From Podocnemis expansa (Eukaryota; Chordata; Testudines; Podocnemididae): 64,000 nucleotides of DNA. Each line of letters begins with the position of its first letter. The stretch's first letter is position 1. This document shows, in pieces, positions 34,980 through 45,951 of this stretch. A program made the translations under genes and the position numbers. The stretch is from assembly GCA_007922195.1 (NCBI GenBank), contig ML682038.1, positions 6,233,695-6,297,694 on the forward strand, in the 5' to 3' direction. The notes under the pieces were generated by a model, which saw nothing but the letters and a program-made list of their open reading frames with translations, did no database searches and was not told the DNA's origin.

Positions 34980-35660
34980 CCTCTTCAGGGACCACACTCA
35001 TGAGTTTCCTTCAGCAGGAGGTTCAGTTTCTTCTTCAGACAGTGTCCATAAGGGAAGTCCAGTGATATCTCAGGGGGAAGGCTTCTGTTTCTGCTACTTT
35101 CTCATTCTTGAGGAAAAAGATGGTTTCAAGCCTATTTTAGGTCTAGAGTAGAACTGATAGAAAGTAGAACAAATTCTTTAAGAAAATAAAATTCTACATG
35201 ACTACCCTACTTGCAATAATTTTTCCCTGGGACAGGGGGACTAGTATGTTGACATTGACTTCCATGTCACTATACACCACGACCACTGGAATTTTAATCA
35301 GAATTGTGGTGAATGGTTGCCATTATCCATTCACAGTGCTTCTGTTTGCTCTGGCGGCTGCTTCTTAGGTGTTCATGAAATACGTGTTGTTGGTGGCCGT
35401 CTATGAAGATTTAGGTGTCCATGTTTTCTTATACCTGGATGACTGACTGATCAGAAGTCAGTCCAGGGATCCACTCCTATCCACCTATTCACCATCCTGT
35501 TCGTATTCAGCTTTCTGGGGCTCCTATACAAATCGGGATGAATCAAGCCTGAAACTGGTATAGACGGTAGAGTTCAGTGGTGTAATCTTAGACTCCTCCA
35601 AGGTCGAAGCCTTGCTACCACAATTTAGGTTGAGTCTTCAAAACATTATAGAACCTAGAA
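34980..35660 (+). pseudogene. DIRS reverse transcriptase
   Basis: Frame-shifted pieces give FLQQEVQFLL (35010), FHVTIHHDHWNF (about 35264-35300), VVNGCHYPFTVL (35310-35345) and the catalytic-region motif HVFLYLDD (35420-35445), where DIRS elements have PYLDDWLI. Stops after YLDD and elsewhere prevent translation. Confidence 0.75.
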
Positions 35661-36239
35661 CTGCAGTTGAAAGCATACCTTTTCACCATGGCATTCAACT
35701 ATCTTCATCTTCACATGGCAGCTATACAGGCTGCATCTCAAAAAGCTGGAAACATGACTAGTCATTACATGTGTAAAAAGTAACTTGAGTGCCAGACTTA
35801 CTTTTGTCATCCCTGCATTGGTGGATGGACCCTCTGAAAGTTTCTAAGGTGTTTCTTTTGTCCTCCAGCTATGAACCCTCACTCCAGAAACAAATGCATC
35901 ATCACAGGGTTGGGGAACTCAAAATGGGGTCCCTACAGATTCAGGATCTCTGGTTGTCACAAGATCTAAAAACTCAGTGCCAGACAGTTAAGAATGATAT
36001 ATCGAGCCTGCTCAGCCTTCCTCATCTTACTCAGAAAGAGAAAATATATAAATTCTAATAAACAGTTTGGCAATCATGTTTTACATAAACACAAATGGAG
36101 GAGGACATGGTTAACTCAGCTGTGCCACAAGGCAATTTGCCTCTAGGACTTTTGTATAAAGAACTTAATTCATCTCAAGGCTGCTTACTTCCAAAGAAAC
36201 ACACCACCTTAGCAGATCAGGTGAGCAGATCCTTCTTTG

Positions 36240-36490
36240 GTCACCACAAATGATCAGTATGTCCGGACACAGTTTTCAAGTCTGGGGGACTCCCCAAGTG
36301 GACCAGTTTGCAACAAAAACAACAAAAATGCCATCAGTTCTGTTCATGGAGAGGAATCAGCTCTGGTTCAGTGACACATGCTTTTCTCCTGTCCTGGAAG
36401 AATTTTCTCATGTACACCTTTTCTCTGATTCCTTTACCTTCCAGAGTCACCTTCAAAGTCAAATGAGACCATGCTCACCTCATTCTTAGA
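36240..36490 (+). pseudogene. DIRS RNase H C-terminal piece
   Basis: FQVWGTPQVDQFATKTTKM at about 36277-36333 matches the WG-P-IDLFAT motif that follows RNase H in DIRS polyproteins. The piece ends near 36490, shortly before sequence that I cannot assign (36500-36715). Confidence 0.7.
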
Positions 36491-36715
36491 GCCAGTTGTA
36501 ATAAAAGAGGTGATAGGGCTTAAGAAATTTTTTACATTCATAAGTGTGGAACCCTAGAGGTGCTGAAGCTCAGCCTTGGCACAAATTAAGCACTTCTTGT
36601 AGCACCAGTGTGTTCTCATCAGAACTGGCTCTCAGACGTGTGACTTGGGCCTCCTGTGATAACCTCCTGAATGTGCAAAAATCAGAGCAAGCTGCAAAGC
36701 TGGGAGCCAGACTCC

Positions 36716-37651
36716 TAAAACACTGACAGATGGTACTTTAAACCAGCCTTCTAATCAATCACAAAACGTGCTTCTGATTCCCCACACCAGTCATTATGAA
36801 GCATAACAAAGCAGAAACAGCCCCCGTTATTGCACATCAGCTCCTCTGGTCCCCACCTAGCCATTGGGTCTCTTAAAGAAATAGGTTCTCCTGACCCCAA
36901 AGAGCCAGCCATATTACCCAGAACAATGTAGGCTTGGATCGCACCCAAAATACCACACTGCCAGCTAATCCTTTAGTAGCTAAAACTAAAGGTTCAATAT
37001 AAAAAGAAACAAAATATGAGAGGGTCAAAGTAAATCACATACAAATAAATGATTTAGAGTCCATCAAAAGCAAGTCCTTGAAAGAATTTGGAGTTTTCAG
37101 GTTAGTCCAATTTCTCTGGTATGCACCCAGCACTTGGGTGGGCCTCGGTCCTTTGTCCATTGGCAAATGAATAGTTCCAGAAATGGGTGTTGTTTGGAGA
37201 CTTGAGACTGAAGACTGACTGAAGACAAAATGGAGTTGAGGCTGCTGCCTTTTATCACCTCTGGCCTTTCTCATGTTCTGTGGCATTCTTTGCAAATCAA
37301 AAAGGAGCTGAATCACATGGGCAAGTCCTAGTGGCTCAACAGGTTTTTCCCTGGGCTCACCGTACCTGGGAGCTTCTTTCATGGGCCATTAAGGAATACA
37401 GTGGTATGTAGACATCAAGTCTGGGGAGTGTCCTGGAATCAAATAACTTGAAACACAAATAGAACAAATGTATTCCTAAGTTCTAATGCAGATATGACAC
37501 CTTCATATAAACCACAGAATCATTCCTAGCCAATTACAACATTTCCATTGGCACCAAACATGGCATATCACATGTGGACTATTGCAAATATGAAATATTA
37601 TTAATATGACAAATAATCATAAATGATCCCCTAAATCCAGAGAGCATCACA
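36716..37651. mobile_element. Second copy of the long-TIR element (left end lost)
   Basis: Homologous along its length to the interior and right end of 44165-45214: shared stretches include 'actgacagatggtac', 'gaaacagccccc', 'ggttctcctgaccccaaag' and 'aataatcataaa'. The right terminus 'gatcccctaaatccagagag' is present, but the left inverted terminus is missing. It interrupts the DIRS element. The copy is more diverged than the 44-kb one and has no coding capacity. Confidence 0.75.
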
Positions 37652-37679
37652 GACCCTCCTAGCCATGTCAATCAAGCCT

Positions 37680-38060
37680 CAATTGTCTCTCCCATTAGAT
37701 CCAGACATAATTTCTCAGGTCCATAGGCACCAGCTCCATCCCAAATGCTGTGCTCTCCATCTGATAGCATTGATGCTTAATGGCTGACATCCTTTGTAAG
37801 TCTTGCTCAAAGATCATTTGGAGAATGCTTCTGAATAGCACAAAGCCCTTAGCTAAGAACACATGCTTGGTTAAGTAGAACCACTTCTCCATTTAGTATC
37901 ATTGGAAAGCTGTATCTCCAGAGTGGGCTCCCTTTGACCTTGTGCTGGATTATCTCCTGTATATTAAACAGGGTTTGGCTAATATTTCGATAGCCTATAG
38001 GGATGCATCTAGTAGGTATATTGACAGTCTTCCATTTCATTATGCCATTTCCCATCAGTC
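37680..38060 (+). pseudogene. DIRS tyrosine-recombinase N-terminal remnant
   Basis: A degenerate frame has LHLIALMLNG near 37745-37775 and a spaced continuation that matches the region before the catalytic domain of vertebrate DIRS recombinases. The catalytic R-H-R-Y part is not present before the terminal repeat begins at about 38155. Confidence 0.5.
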
Positions 38061-38515
38061 CAGAAATAATGCCAGTTTTGAACAAGTTCTCTTATAACGG
38101 TTCTCATTGTTCAGGTAGACTCCAAACCCACTTTTGTGCATGTTTGCTTCTGAGTCACCTATAATGGAATGAACATGTGCAATCATTTGAAGAAGAAAAA
38201 ATGGTTACATGCATTTCTGTAAATGTTGTTGTTCAAGATGTTTTGCACATGTCCATTCATTGACCCACCCACCTCCCCCTTTTTTTGGAGTCTATCTTGT
38301 ACAAAGGGACTGAAAGGGGTAGGGAGCAGCGCCTCCATTTTTTATTGACATGCAGGGGAATGTGATGACAGACGATACTCAAGCCACCCAGACGGGTACC
38401 ACTGAGGGGAAAAAAATCTCTGACAGCTGCATGAGGTATGCACACATCTACAGTGGAATGGATATCTCAACCGTATCTTGAACAACAAAGTTGCAGAAAG
38501 GTAGGTAAACATTTT

Positions 38516-39653
38516 TTTTGGATAACTGAGGTCTGTATACCTGAGGGTGCACTGTGCAAGTTTCCAGACAGTGGTGATTATGAAAAATCCATGGCTCAAA
38601 GAATCTCAGAATTCTGGGTCAGCTTCTTTTAAAATACATGAACAAATTACAGGGGTATTTTGTATGGTTTACTAAGACAGGATAGAAATGTCATGTAGCC
38701 ATATGTCACAATGGAACAAGATTTTCAGAATCAATTTCTTGACACTTTTAACAATTGCTTCTAACTAGCTAGATCAAAAGCATGGAAAAGAAGAAGCTAT
38801 TTTAAACTTAATTTTAAGTAACCCAGAGAAATTAATTAAAAACATTTTTAATTATCATCAGTACCCAGGGCATACATTTACGACTTCATACGTACCTTAT
38901 TCCACAGCCCATTGATGCTAGTGGAAGGTTTGCACAAAAATCAAGACAAGAATATAGTTTTCATTTAATCCCTGCCTCTTTAGTTATCATCATTTGTATT
39001 ATTTGTTCAGTGCCTTATTGTCTCATTCATCAGTGCTCAGAGAAAAATGAGCTCATCTTTACAGTCACTCCTGTTGCTCTTTGTTTCTCTTTGTTCCCCA
39101 TCTGCTTGACTCTGTTTCTCTCTTTCCCTTTTGTTTTGTATGTGTTACCCCTACTTTCCCCTCTGTATTTTCTTACTGTCCATAACTCACCTCCTGTGGC
39201 ATTCAGTACTGTTTCCATCCCTGTTCTGTCTGCTGAAATAATCATCACTGAAATAGTTAATGGTTTTTTTTTGTTGTTTTTTTAAGAGATGCTTTACGGT
39301 GCTGGAGTTTGACAGGCCAAATAAATTAGTAGAGTGCGAAAGAGTTAACATTTCTGAGTCATTGTTTCAAAGTCTGCTCATGCAGATTTTTACACCTGAA
39401 ATTTTGCCGCTTTAAACTATGCCAGAATAGGTCAATTGGCAAACCCTATCCCCATTCCTACCTTCTGGCGTGGATGCTATTATCCTGGTAGGAAGAGCTC
39501 ATATTGGTATTTCTTATTCTGAGTCAGTGAAATGAAATAAGTTTGCCACTATAAAGCAACTAGTAGTAGTATAACTATGTCTATCCTAGGGCTTTCACCA
39601 CAAGGTTCCTTGGGCTTTTTTTTCATATCAGCAAAAAATAACACTGTGAATTA
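38516..39653. other. Intron sequence, nothing recognised
   Basis: AT-rich intron without an assignable exon or repeat. Confidence 0.5.
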
Positions 39654-40042
39654 CAAACAAGTAGTCCTGTGGCACTTAAACACTAACAGATTTATTTATC
39701 ACATGAGCTTTTGTGGAAGCAAATCCTACTTTGTCAGAGACTTTGAAGATGGGGGAACTTACAGAATGGGAGGAAATAAATGCAGGGAAGTATAAGTCAT
39801 TCGATCAGGTCACACTGTAACAGTAAATTGAAGTTACAGTGTGACCTGATCCATGACTTATACTTCCCTGCATTTATTTCCTCCCATTCTGTAAATTCCC
39901 CCATCTTCAAAATGTCTGACAAAGTGGGATTTGCTCCCACAAAAGCTCATGCAATAAATAAATTTGTTAGTCTTTAAGTGCCACAGGACTCCTCATTTGT
40001 TTTACTGAACTAGACTAATACGGCTGCCCCTTTGAACCCTGA
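39654..40042. mobile_element. Long inverted dimer of Penelope 3' tails
   Basis: Arms of 168 bp each (39654-39821 and 39833-40000) are near-perfect reverse complements around an 11-base spacer. The arms contain the complete Penelope 3' tail, including 'gtcacactgtaac' next to the spacer. The right copy continues to the terminal 'actagactaatacggctgcc' motif at about 40042; the left copy ends at 'acaaacaag'. This is the longest palindrome in the window. Confidence 0.85.
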
Positions 40043-40259
40043 ATTACATAGTTGTTATGGTAAAACTTCTTAAGTTTTGACAGGGCCTTAAGCAAATATT
40101 ACTGCATTTAAACATTGTGTGTTTGTATAGGGCAGGACAGTGAGGCATCTGTCAATCCATCTGTCTCACCCCACAGTGAATCTATACATTTGAGTGTGAC
40201 GACCTAAGACAATACTATATGATGTGATGTTGGCCAATACACACTGTGGCTCTGTCTTC
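40043..40259. other. Intron sequence, nothing recognised
   Basis: Short unassigned interval. Confidence 0.5.
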
Positions 40260-40830
40260 ATTAGGGGGATATTTTAAGGTGACTTTACAAAGTCGACTTT
40301 AAGTCAACCTTATGAAGTTGACTTTGGGTAAGTCTACATTACTAGACATACCCTGGACTGGGCTCAGGCCCTGCCCCCTTCCCAGCCCCCGGGGCATGAT
40401 CAAGCTCCAGGGCCCCGATCCAGCCCCAGGGGCCCTTATCTGGCTCCTGCTGTATGGTGAGGAGCTGGGGCCAGATCGAGCTCCCAGACCCTTGCTGTGG
40501 GTGGTGGGGGTTGGCAGCTGGTTTCTGCCACCTGTGGAGAGAGGCTGGGAGCTTGATTTGGCTTCCAGCCCTTCTCCATGAGCTGCAGGGGCTGGCAGCT
40601 GACTCCTGCCCTGGCCACTTGCAAGTGGCCAGGGGCACCAGGACTCAGCTCCTGCAGCCAGGAGTGCACCCAAAATCCCTACATGAATGGCTCTAAACTT
40701 GATGAATCTCCTGAGATCTGTGAGCGTAGGGAGCCCAAAACCATGCTAATTCCAAAGGTAAGTGGAAGGCTTTCACCCTCAGGTACAAAGCTGAAGAAAC
40801 TCCTTGGGTGAGAACTCCTGTCTCCTAAGC
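40260..40830. repeat. GC-rich repeat, family unresolved
   Basis: Starts with short inverted units ('aaagtcgacttt', 'aagtcaacctt', 'gaagttgactt') and 'gggtaagtctacatt', similar to the termini of 'gtctacact' MITEs. It continues into a GC-rich core (40350-40680) with irregular 'gctcctgc' and 'ggggcc' units. The right boundary is not clear. Confidence 0.4.
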
Positions 40831-41605
40831 GATTTTTTTTTCTCAGGCAAGGACTGATTCACATGTGGTGGATAAGGATCTTAGTTTAATTACAGGCTGC
40901 AAAATATTATACATAATAATGAATATCCATGAAAGCAGGAAAGTGTAGGGGGAAATAGCATGACAGTCACCTATCTGGTCTGCAGAAAACAAAACTTTTC
41001 CATAAACTCCACTGACATCTATGAAAACCATAACTAAAATGCCGTAATTCAGTGTAATTGTTTTATTATTTGGGGTTTGCCTTATTAAAAGAAAAATACA
41101 CTATCTTCCCAGTGTAGATTTTGTAAAGTTTATTTCAACACAAAATCTAAAGCATCTTCATACAACAATCACTATGTTAAGCTGAGATTTTTTATTAATA
41201 TTCCCCAAATTTTTTTTTCTGCTGATTATGGTAATAAAATGCTGCAGGTGTGTTCTGCATTCAGATCCATCTAACTGATACATTTGTATTCTTTTAGTTA
41301 TTCAAAATGTTTAATCAGGCTGAGAGCCCACCGAGAAAATCTTTCTTGTACTCAAGGATGTGAAATAAAGCCGTCACTACATTGTTAAATTAAAAACCTG
41401 TGAAATCTAATGAAACTCCTAGACACTTTATTCACAGGTCTTCAGATCACTTCACTATGTTTTGTGTAACTATTGTCACTGTTTCTCAGACATCTCATGA
41501 AAACTATTTGGTTCCTAAACACTTAACACCTTCTTTGTGCTTTGAAAAGAGGAGTAGCTTATGTTATCATGACTCAGATACCACAATAATGCAAACTTTG
41601 GTTTC
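40831..41605. other. Intron sequence, nothing recognised
   Basis: AT-rich, unassigned. Confidence 0.5.
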
Positions 41606-41613
41606 ATAAGAAC

Positions 41614-42023
41614 CAGCAGTGTCACTGGCCTCAAAAAACTCTTGGAGCCCAGCCCACCCTCTGCCATCTCTGCTCCCTGCAGTGCCAGACCCACCCCTGG
41701 CCCTGATCTGGCCCAGTTTCCCAGTCACTGGTAGCCACAATTCTGTGCCTAGGGTTGGATCTGGTGGCCCCAGGTTCCCAGCTGGGGCTGGATTGGGCTG
41801 CCGCTGCCACAGTGGCCTGGCCCTGCATCCCTGGCCAGGGTCGGGGCCAAATCAGGCTGCTGCTGAAGCCCAAGCCTGCGTCCCTGGCCAGGGTAAGGGC
41901 TGAATGGGGCTCCAGCTACCATGGTGGCCCAGCCCCACATCCCCAGTCGGGCCTGGGACTAGATCTTTGGGCACTGGCACTGGGGGCTCACGTCCCCTGG
42001 GCCCAGCGCCAGCAACACCCACG
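41614..42023. mobile_element. GC-rich hAT element
   Basis: A 410-bp member of the GC-rich family. It begins CAGCAGTGTCACTGGCC and ends GCGCCAGCAACACCCACG. It is flanked by a perfect 8-bp repeat ATAAGAAC (41606-41613 and 42024-42031). The core has tandem 'ctggccagggt' and 'gtggcccagccccacatcccc' units that generate spurious frames on both strands. Confidence 0.85.
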
Positions 42024-42125
42024 ATAAGAACCATTGAAATATCAGGTTGCATTAAGGCTATAGGTCATGGTACATGTGGGGGAAAAGTCAAGAATTAAGA
42101 AAGCTCATTTCAGATAGTCTTAGAC

Positions 42126-43479
42126 CAGTGGTTCTCAAACAGTTTTCTTTACAGACCATTGAAAGTTGCTGAGGGTCTTGGCAGATCACTTAATGGTCTT
42201 TCCAAATGGGCCCACATTACATAGGTGAGGAGACAGGGTAGAGAGCAAAGCTGGGAGGTGGGAGCTCTAGAGCAGTGGTTCCCAACCTTTTCTCTGCTGT
42301 GGCACACCTTGATACCTTCAAATTTTTCGAGGCACACCACCATTAAAAACTCACACATATTCAAATTAACTTAAATTACTTATGAATATTCATGAACCAT
42401 GGCACAGTGTTTCAGAAATGCTGCTATATGGGGTAGTAGGGGTAGCAGAGCAGGGGTGGCAAAATGGGAGGTCAGGAGTCGTGTGCAGTGGCAGGAGTGA
42501 GTGTGGGGAGCAGAGCAGGGCAGGGGTGGCAAAAGAGGACGAGGGCAGTCATATGGGGAACAGCATAAGGTTGGCAAGAGAGGACAGGGAAGGAAGAACA
42601 AGAGTGGCTTTGTGGAGGAGCAGGGGGGAACCTGGGGAGTGGGAATGTAGGGCAGGGGAGCATGATGCAGCACCCACTTTCCCCTTCTCCACAGTGGCTT
42701 CTCACCCCACTGCTGCTCCCTCCTACCCCAGTGGGTCCCATCCTCCCCTTCCCCAGCCCCCTGCTGCCTGTGATGGACCCTCCCATCACTGCAGGGGCAG
42801 AACTAGGACTCCAGCCCCCAGCTAACGCCCCCCCCACAGCTACACACACCCCAACCAAACAACCACCCCACAACCCCAGCTACACCCCCACCAACCAAAC
42901 AGCTACTGCACAAGCCCAGCTACACACCCTCTGCTACACATACACCCCCTAACCCACACAACCCCCAGCAGCCCCCCCTCCCCAAAGCCCTTACCTGCAT
43001 TATTTGCAGGCTGGCTGATAAGAGCGGCTCCGCCCTGCAGTGGGGAGATTCACACACTGGGGGCCTTGAGCCTCCGGCAGCAATCTGCCGGCTGGTTAAG
43101 GTGGAGTGGGGTTTAAGGTAGAGCCACCGGAACTCTGTGTTCCAGCCGCTCCTGCTATTTTTAGGGGGGCCCCTGAAACTCCACCTTTGGGTGCCTTCCT
43201 CTATTTTGGGGGGGCCAGAATGCTGCCTGCCTAATAATAGGGGGCCTCTGGAACTGTGTTCAGGTGCCTTTCCCCTTACTTTAACCCCTCCCTTTTATCC
43301 AGCCCTGCACAGCCCACTTTGGGTGTTGTCCTGGCACACCAGTGTGCTGCGGTACACCATTTGGGAACCACTGCTCTAGAGATAACACGAGCAGCCACCA
43401 CTGTGACACGCAGAGTATTCTGCAACATTTCCACTGACCACCTGAGTGGAGCTCACAGATCACAGTTTGAGAACCTTTA
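42126..43479. mobile_element. hAT element (outer), carrying a nested hAT
   Basis: The left terminus is CAGTGGTTCTCAAACAG and the right terminus, reverse-complemented, TAAAGGTTCTCAAACTG. Flanking octamers TCTTAGAC and TTGTAGAC share six of eight bases and fit an aged 8-bp duplication. Without the nested element (42273-43373) and one target copy, the host is about 245 bp long, the size of a MITE. Confidence 0.7.
42273..43373. mobile_element. hAT element (inner, nested)
   Basis: A 1,101-bp element with a perfect 13-bp inverted terminus CAGTGGTTCCCAA and a perfect 8-bp target duplication CTCTAGAG (42265-42272 and 43374-43381). The interior is GC-rich low-complexity sequence with no transposase. 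Its right half (about 43100-43290) contains 'ctatttttagggggg' and 'cttactttaacccct', related to 54776-54909. It must have inserted after the outer element. Confidence 0.9.
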
Positions 43480-44164
43480 TTGTAGACCAACAAAACTCGA
43501 ATGTGTTTTAATTAAATGGTAAAAAATATTAAGCAGTATTCACTGGGTAAGAGGAGTATGTTTAATGTCAAATATAGTGTACCATCACACCCCTTGTATC
43601 ACTTTTACTGAACAATAGTGTACATGATATGGTATCAAAAGGAAAGCCATGTTAGTCTAGTTCAGCAAAATAAGCAGAGGGTCCTGTGGCACTTAAAGAC
43701 TAACAAATTTATTTATTGCCTGAGCTTTCATGGAACAAACTCCCACTTCATCAGATGCTTTGAAGATGGGGGAACTTACAGAAGAATGGCAGGAAAGTAA
43801 ATGCAGGGGAGTGTAAGTCATAGGTTCGGGTCATACCGTAACAGCAAATCAAAGCAGTTGTTAAGCTTCAAACACTGGGAAACAGCACATAGAGGAAGGT
43901 GAGGTCAAATCACCTGTTGTAATGGGAAAAAAATTCATAGTCATGATTTAATCCTGCTTTCATACAATTGAACCTGCATAGCAGTTCCAATTCTGCTGTC
44001 TCTCTTCCACATCTTGATGTCTTACTGACTTGCTTGAGCACAGCTGTTAACAACAATCAACAAAATGATTAGGAAGATTGAAGTGCTCAGCTACTGGTTT
44101 TTGAATGTTTTGATTTCTGATGTCAGCTTTGTGCCCATTTATTCTATTATACAGAGATTGTTCT

Positions 44165-45214
44165 TGTGACACTGTCTGGGTCTAGGGGACTGTTTATGAT
44201 TATTTTTCATATTGATAGTTCATATTTACAATGATCCATATGTGATATGTCATGTTTAATATCAATAGAAAGGCCAAACCCCCAAACCACTGACAGGTGG
44301 TACTTAAACCAGTCTCCCAGTCAGTAACAAAACATGCTTCTGGCTAACCGCTCTGGTCAGCGCCAAGCATAGTAAAGTAGAAACAGCCCCCTTTCTGCAC
44401 ATCAGATCCTATGGTCCCCTCTAGCCACTGGGTCTCCTTGAGGAATGGGTTCTCCTGACCCCAAAGGGCCAGCCACATCACCCAGAACAATATAGGTTTG
44501 GATCTTACCCAAAATACCACGCTGCCAGCCAATCTTTTAGTAACTACAACTAAAGGTTTAATATGAAAAGAAAACAAGCTACGTGTGAGAGATGTTGAAG
44601 GGTCAAAGTGAATCACATACATACAAATGATTTAGAGTCCATAGAAAACAAATCCTTGAAGATCCTGTAGTTTGCAGATTAGTTCCACTCCTCTGGTGTA
44701 CACCCAGCAGCAGTAGCAGCTGGGTGGGTCTCAGTCCTTTGTTCAGTCCCAGAAGAATAGTTCCAGAGGCAGGTGTTGGTTGCAGATAGACCAGAGACTA
44801 GCGACTAAAGACAAAATGGAGAATGGGCGATGGCCTTTTATCTCAGAGTCCTTGCCGGATCAAAATGGAGGTGGGCCACATGGTCAGTCTGGGTAACTGG
44901 TCAAACAGGTTTCCTCTTGGGCCTACTGTAGTTGGGAGTCCCCTTCTGATGAGCCATCAGGATGACAATAGTTTGCACACACCCAGGCTGGGATTGCTTT
45001 AGCTCAAACAACTTGGAACACACATAAAAAGAAATAGATTTCTCATCTCCAATACAGGTATGATACCTACATACAAATCATATAATCATTCCTATCAAAT
45101 TACAGCCTTTCTATTGATATTAAACATGACATATCACATATGGATCATTGTAAATATGAACTATCAATATGAAAAATAATCATAAACAGTCCCCTAGACC
45201 CAGACGGTGTCACA
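44165..45214. mobile_element. Long-TIR DNA transposon, non-autonomous
   Basis: A 1,050-bp element whose first and last roughly 110 bp are inverted copies. The left begins TGTGACACTGTCTGGG and continues 'tctaggggactgtttatg'; the right ends with the complement, CCCAGACGGTGTCACA. Flanks GTTCT (44160-44164) and GTCCT (45215-45219) suggest a 5-bp duplication, which is supported independently because removal restores the Penelope frame. There is no transposase inside. The superfamily is unassigned: a 5-bp duplication would fit Transib or some hAT groups. Confidence 0.8.
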
Positions 45215-45265
45215 GTCCTGTCTGTCCAATGTATAAGATGTGGGGGCATTTCTGGCACATGATGG

Positions 45266-45951
45266 CATGGGTGTCACTGACGTTGGGCACACCGGGGCAT
45301 GTGCCCCGGGTCCCAACGCCAGTGCCCTGGATCTCTGGCCCAATCGAGCTGGGGATCTGGGGTCCAGTCCCTGGCTGGCTGTGGCCGCGGTGGCCCCGTC
45401 CCCGGCTGGGGATCCGGGGCCCGGCTGGCTGCCCAGCAGGCCCCGCCCCTGGCTAGGGATAGGGCTAGGGGGAGGTTGCACTGCCGCAGGCGGCTAGGCC
45501 GCAGCGGGGCCGGGCCAGAAACGCAAGCTGGAGGCCGGTCCCGTGCCCAGCTCCGCTGGCGACCAGGCCCCCAATCTCTGGTTGAGGACGGGGCCGCCAC
45601 GGCTGCTGGTGGCCAGGCCCTGGATCCCCAGCTGGGGATCCAGGGCCCAGCTGGCTGCCCGTGGTGGCCCCATCCCCCGCCGGGGATCCAGGGCCTGGCA
45701 GCCAGCGGCCATGGTGGCCCCTCCCCTGGCCAGGGATTGGGGCCTCGCTGCCAGCACCCGCGGGTGCGGGCCCGATCTCCAGCAGCCGCTTCTGTCCAGG
45801 CCCGCGGCCTAGCTGCCCATGGCAGCGCGGCCCCCCCCCGGCCCTATCCCTGGCCAGGGGGCGGGGCCTTCTGGCTGGGGGCGGGGCCTGCCCCTGGGGG
45901 TGGGGGCTGGGCCCATGCCCCAGGTCCCTCCCTGCCCCAGCACCGCCTCTG
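45266..45951. mobile_element. GC-rich hAT element, longest copy
   Basis: A 686-bp member of the GC-rich family. It begins CATGGGTGTCACTGACG and ends CAGCACCGCCTCTG. It is flanked by a perfect 8-bp repeat CATGATGG (45258-45265 and 45952-45959). The core contains about a dozen imperfect GC-rich units with 'ggccccgtccccggctgggg' and 'atccggggcccggctggctg'. The 221-residue plus frame and the overlapping minus frames here are artefacts of that composition. It interrupts the Penelope coding sequence. Confidence 0.88.

Larger units (their letters stand above)
31315..38515 (+). mobile_element. DIRS-like tyrosine-recombinase retrotransposon (degenerate, interrupted)
   Basis: The left terminus (31317-31358) and the reverse complement of 38155-38196 match at about 31 of 42 positions, giving the inverted terminal repeats expected of DIRS elements. 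Between them, on the plus strand, lie a Gag-like frame, a reverse transcriptase, an RNase H region and the start of a recombinase domain. All except the Gag-like frame are broken by stops and frameshifts. The terminal 300 bp (38205-38515) folds back on itself. Two insertions split the element: a solo LTR at 32835-34048 and a long-TIR element at about 36716-37651. The recombinase catalytic part appears to be missing. Confidence 0.8.
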
